Source of the DNA: Fidelibacterota bacterium
GTDB taxonomy: Bacteria; Fidelibacterota; Marinisomatia; Marinisomatales; UBA1611
Length of the DNA stretch: 5,371 nucleotides
Direction of reading: 5' to 3'
Assembly: GCA_012964275.1 (NCBI GenBank)
Contig: DTUG01000248.1
Span: forward strand, 1-5,371
Part shown: one piece after another, positions 4,691 to 5,371 of the stretch
Position numbering within the stretch: position 1 is the stretch's first letter
Layout of the letters: each line of letters begins with the position of its first letter
Notes under the pieces: model-generated
The model's database searches: none
What the model was told of the DNA's origin: nothing
What the model saw: the letters and a program-made list of their open reading frames with translations, nothing else
Position numbers and translations under genes: made by a program

Positions 4691-5161
4691 TTATTGTTTC
4701 GTCAACGAGAAAGAATTATATATCTTCTCCAAGACAGGCCCCAAGTCGCCTGATTTCCTGAATTCAAGGCCCAGCTGTTTACCCTTATGGTCTATAACGT
4801 AGGACTGTACCGGCATTCCGAAAATAGCGTCATAGTGAATATAATCATATTTGTGTCCCTGGATACCATCGAGTAAAATATTACCTGCGGGTGAGTGCTT
4901 GATCCACAATCCACGTTTTCTCCCTTCAATAGAATCAACAAAGTTGACGCAAATTATGGGGTATCCGTTATATCGAAAAATAACGTCTTTTCCATCACGG
5001 CTACGTTCTACTTCCAGTTCATTTGGATAGGAAATGGAGTACCCTGCAGTCTCATTCGTAAGTGCATTCCAAGTGCCCGCCTTGATTGAATTAAACTCTT
5101 CAGGAGCATTGGAAACACAGGCAGCCAAAAATAGAAGGAACAGACCTCCTCTATTTTTCAT
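4691..5161 (-). CDS. Lipoprotein with YSISYP-type domain, function unknown
   Basis: This 156-residue protein has a short signal (KNRGG, then LFLLFLAAC) with a lipobox LAAC and lipid-site cysteine at 15. The mature part starts with a short linker, then GYSISYPNELEVE, a phrase common in small secreted domains of the PsbP/Mog1-like kind. It ends LGPVLEKIYNSFSLTK, a motif that also closes such domains (a last helix followed by a strand). I infer a single alpha/beta domain held at the outer face of a membrane. The ATG overlaps the stop of the preceding gene by 11 bases, so they form one unit. No substrate or partner can be named. Confidence 0.75.
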   Translation of the reverse strand: MKNRGGLFLLFLAACVSNAPEEFNSIKAGTWNALTNETAGYSISYPNELEVERSRDGKDVIFRYNGYPIICVNFVDSIEGRKRGLWIKHSPAGNILLDGIQGHKYDYIHYDAIFGMPVQSYVIDHKGKQLGLEFRKSGDLGPVLEKIYNSFSLTKQ

Positions 5162-5360
5162 CTCGCATTATTATTTTTTTCTTGATAATGCGAATATTTT
5201 TATCTTTTTTATGTTTTCCATCATAGTCATCATCAATATCAATCACAATTACTTCACCATCTTCTGAAACCCACTTGAGTTTTCCTTCTTTTTTACTAAA
5301 GCTGGATGCATCCACTTCTTCGCCATTGATCCACACCTTCATTATCGTATCCTCATCCAT
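5151..5360 (-). CDS. Small charged cytoplasmic protein, unknown
   Basis: This 69-residue protein begins MDEDTIMKVWINGEEVD, continues through two beta-like segments (KLKWVSED, GEVIVIDID) and ends in an acidic-to-basic tail (DDDYDGKHKKDKNIRIIKKK). It has no signal peptide and no membrane segment. AGGA precedes the ATG at 5360; the ATG at 5342 also has GAGGA at good spacing, so a 63-residue form is possible. Its stop overlaps the lipoprotein start, implying co-translation. I do not recognise a family. Confidence 0.6.
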   Translation of the reverse strand: MDEDTIMKVWINGEEVDASSFSKKEGKLKWVSEDGEVIVIDIDDDYDGKHKKDKNIRIIKKKIIMRDEK

Positions 5361-5371
5361 AATTTCCTGTT

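Overview
The window looks like a piece of an AT-rich genome from the FCB group, most likely Candidatus Marinimicrobia (Neomarinimicrobiota, SAR406) or a near relative. The main evidence is a C-terminal type IX secretion sorting domain (YPNPFNP...LRYDLP...IYDMMGRVV...G.Y...W) fused to a one-heme cytochrome c, and several lipoproteins and small membrane proteins. The assignment is inferred from protein style; no rRNA or other marker gene is present. Every gene I accept is on the minus strand, so gene order below runs from high to low coordinates.

Region 5360-3595 is an operon-like block. It holds a small charged protein (5151-5360) overlapping a lipoprotein (4691-5161), then a glyoxalase-fold VOC protein (4339-4680) overlapping a GFA/CENP-V zinc protein (3947-4363), then a three-helix membrane protein (3595-3885). 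A degenerate terminator-like repeat closes it. The VOC and GFA families are both linked to small electrophile or thiol-adduct chemistry, but no substrate can be named.

Region 3570-2430 holds small and partly broken genes. They are a glycine-zipper peptide gene whose Shine-Dalgarno start is out of frame through an A7 run (3282-3456), a small multi-helix membrane protein split by a one-base shift at a C4 run (2773-3109), a short possible leader ORF coupled to it, and a truncated beta-propeller fragment (2430-2609) that abuts a terminator repeat.

Region 2303-94 holds three separately transcribed exported proteins. They are a five-bladed propeller lipoprotein (1320-2303), the cytochrome c/sorting-domain protein (576-1220), and a lipoprotein made of (S/T)KEHP-like pentapeptides (94-357) preceded by a strong sigma-70-type promoter. 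A start codon with a good ribosome binding site at 15-17 suggests another gene running off the left edge.

The most unusual feature is a dispersed intergenic repeat present five times in the same orientation. It consists of a GC-rich hairpin with a GTAGC loop edge, a T-tract continuing as TTTTTTGTTTG, and, in three copies, a box TAGRTTTRRNTATS placed exactly 12 nt after the GTTTG. The hairpin half reads as a rho-independent terminator. The conserved sequence beyond the T-tract is not needed for termination and has no explanation here.
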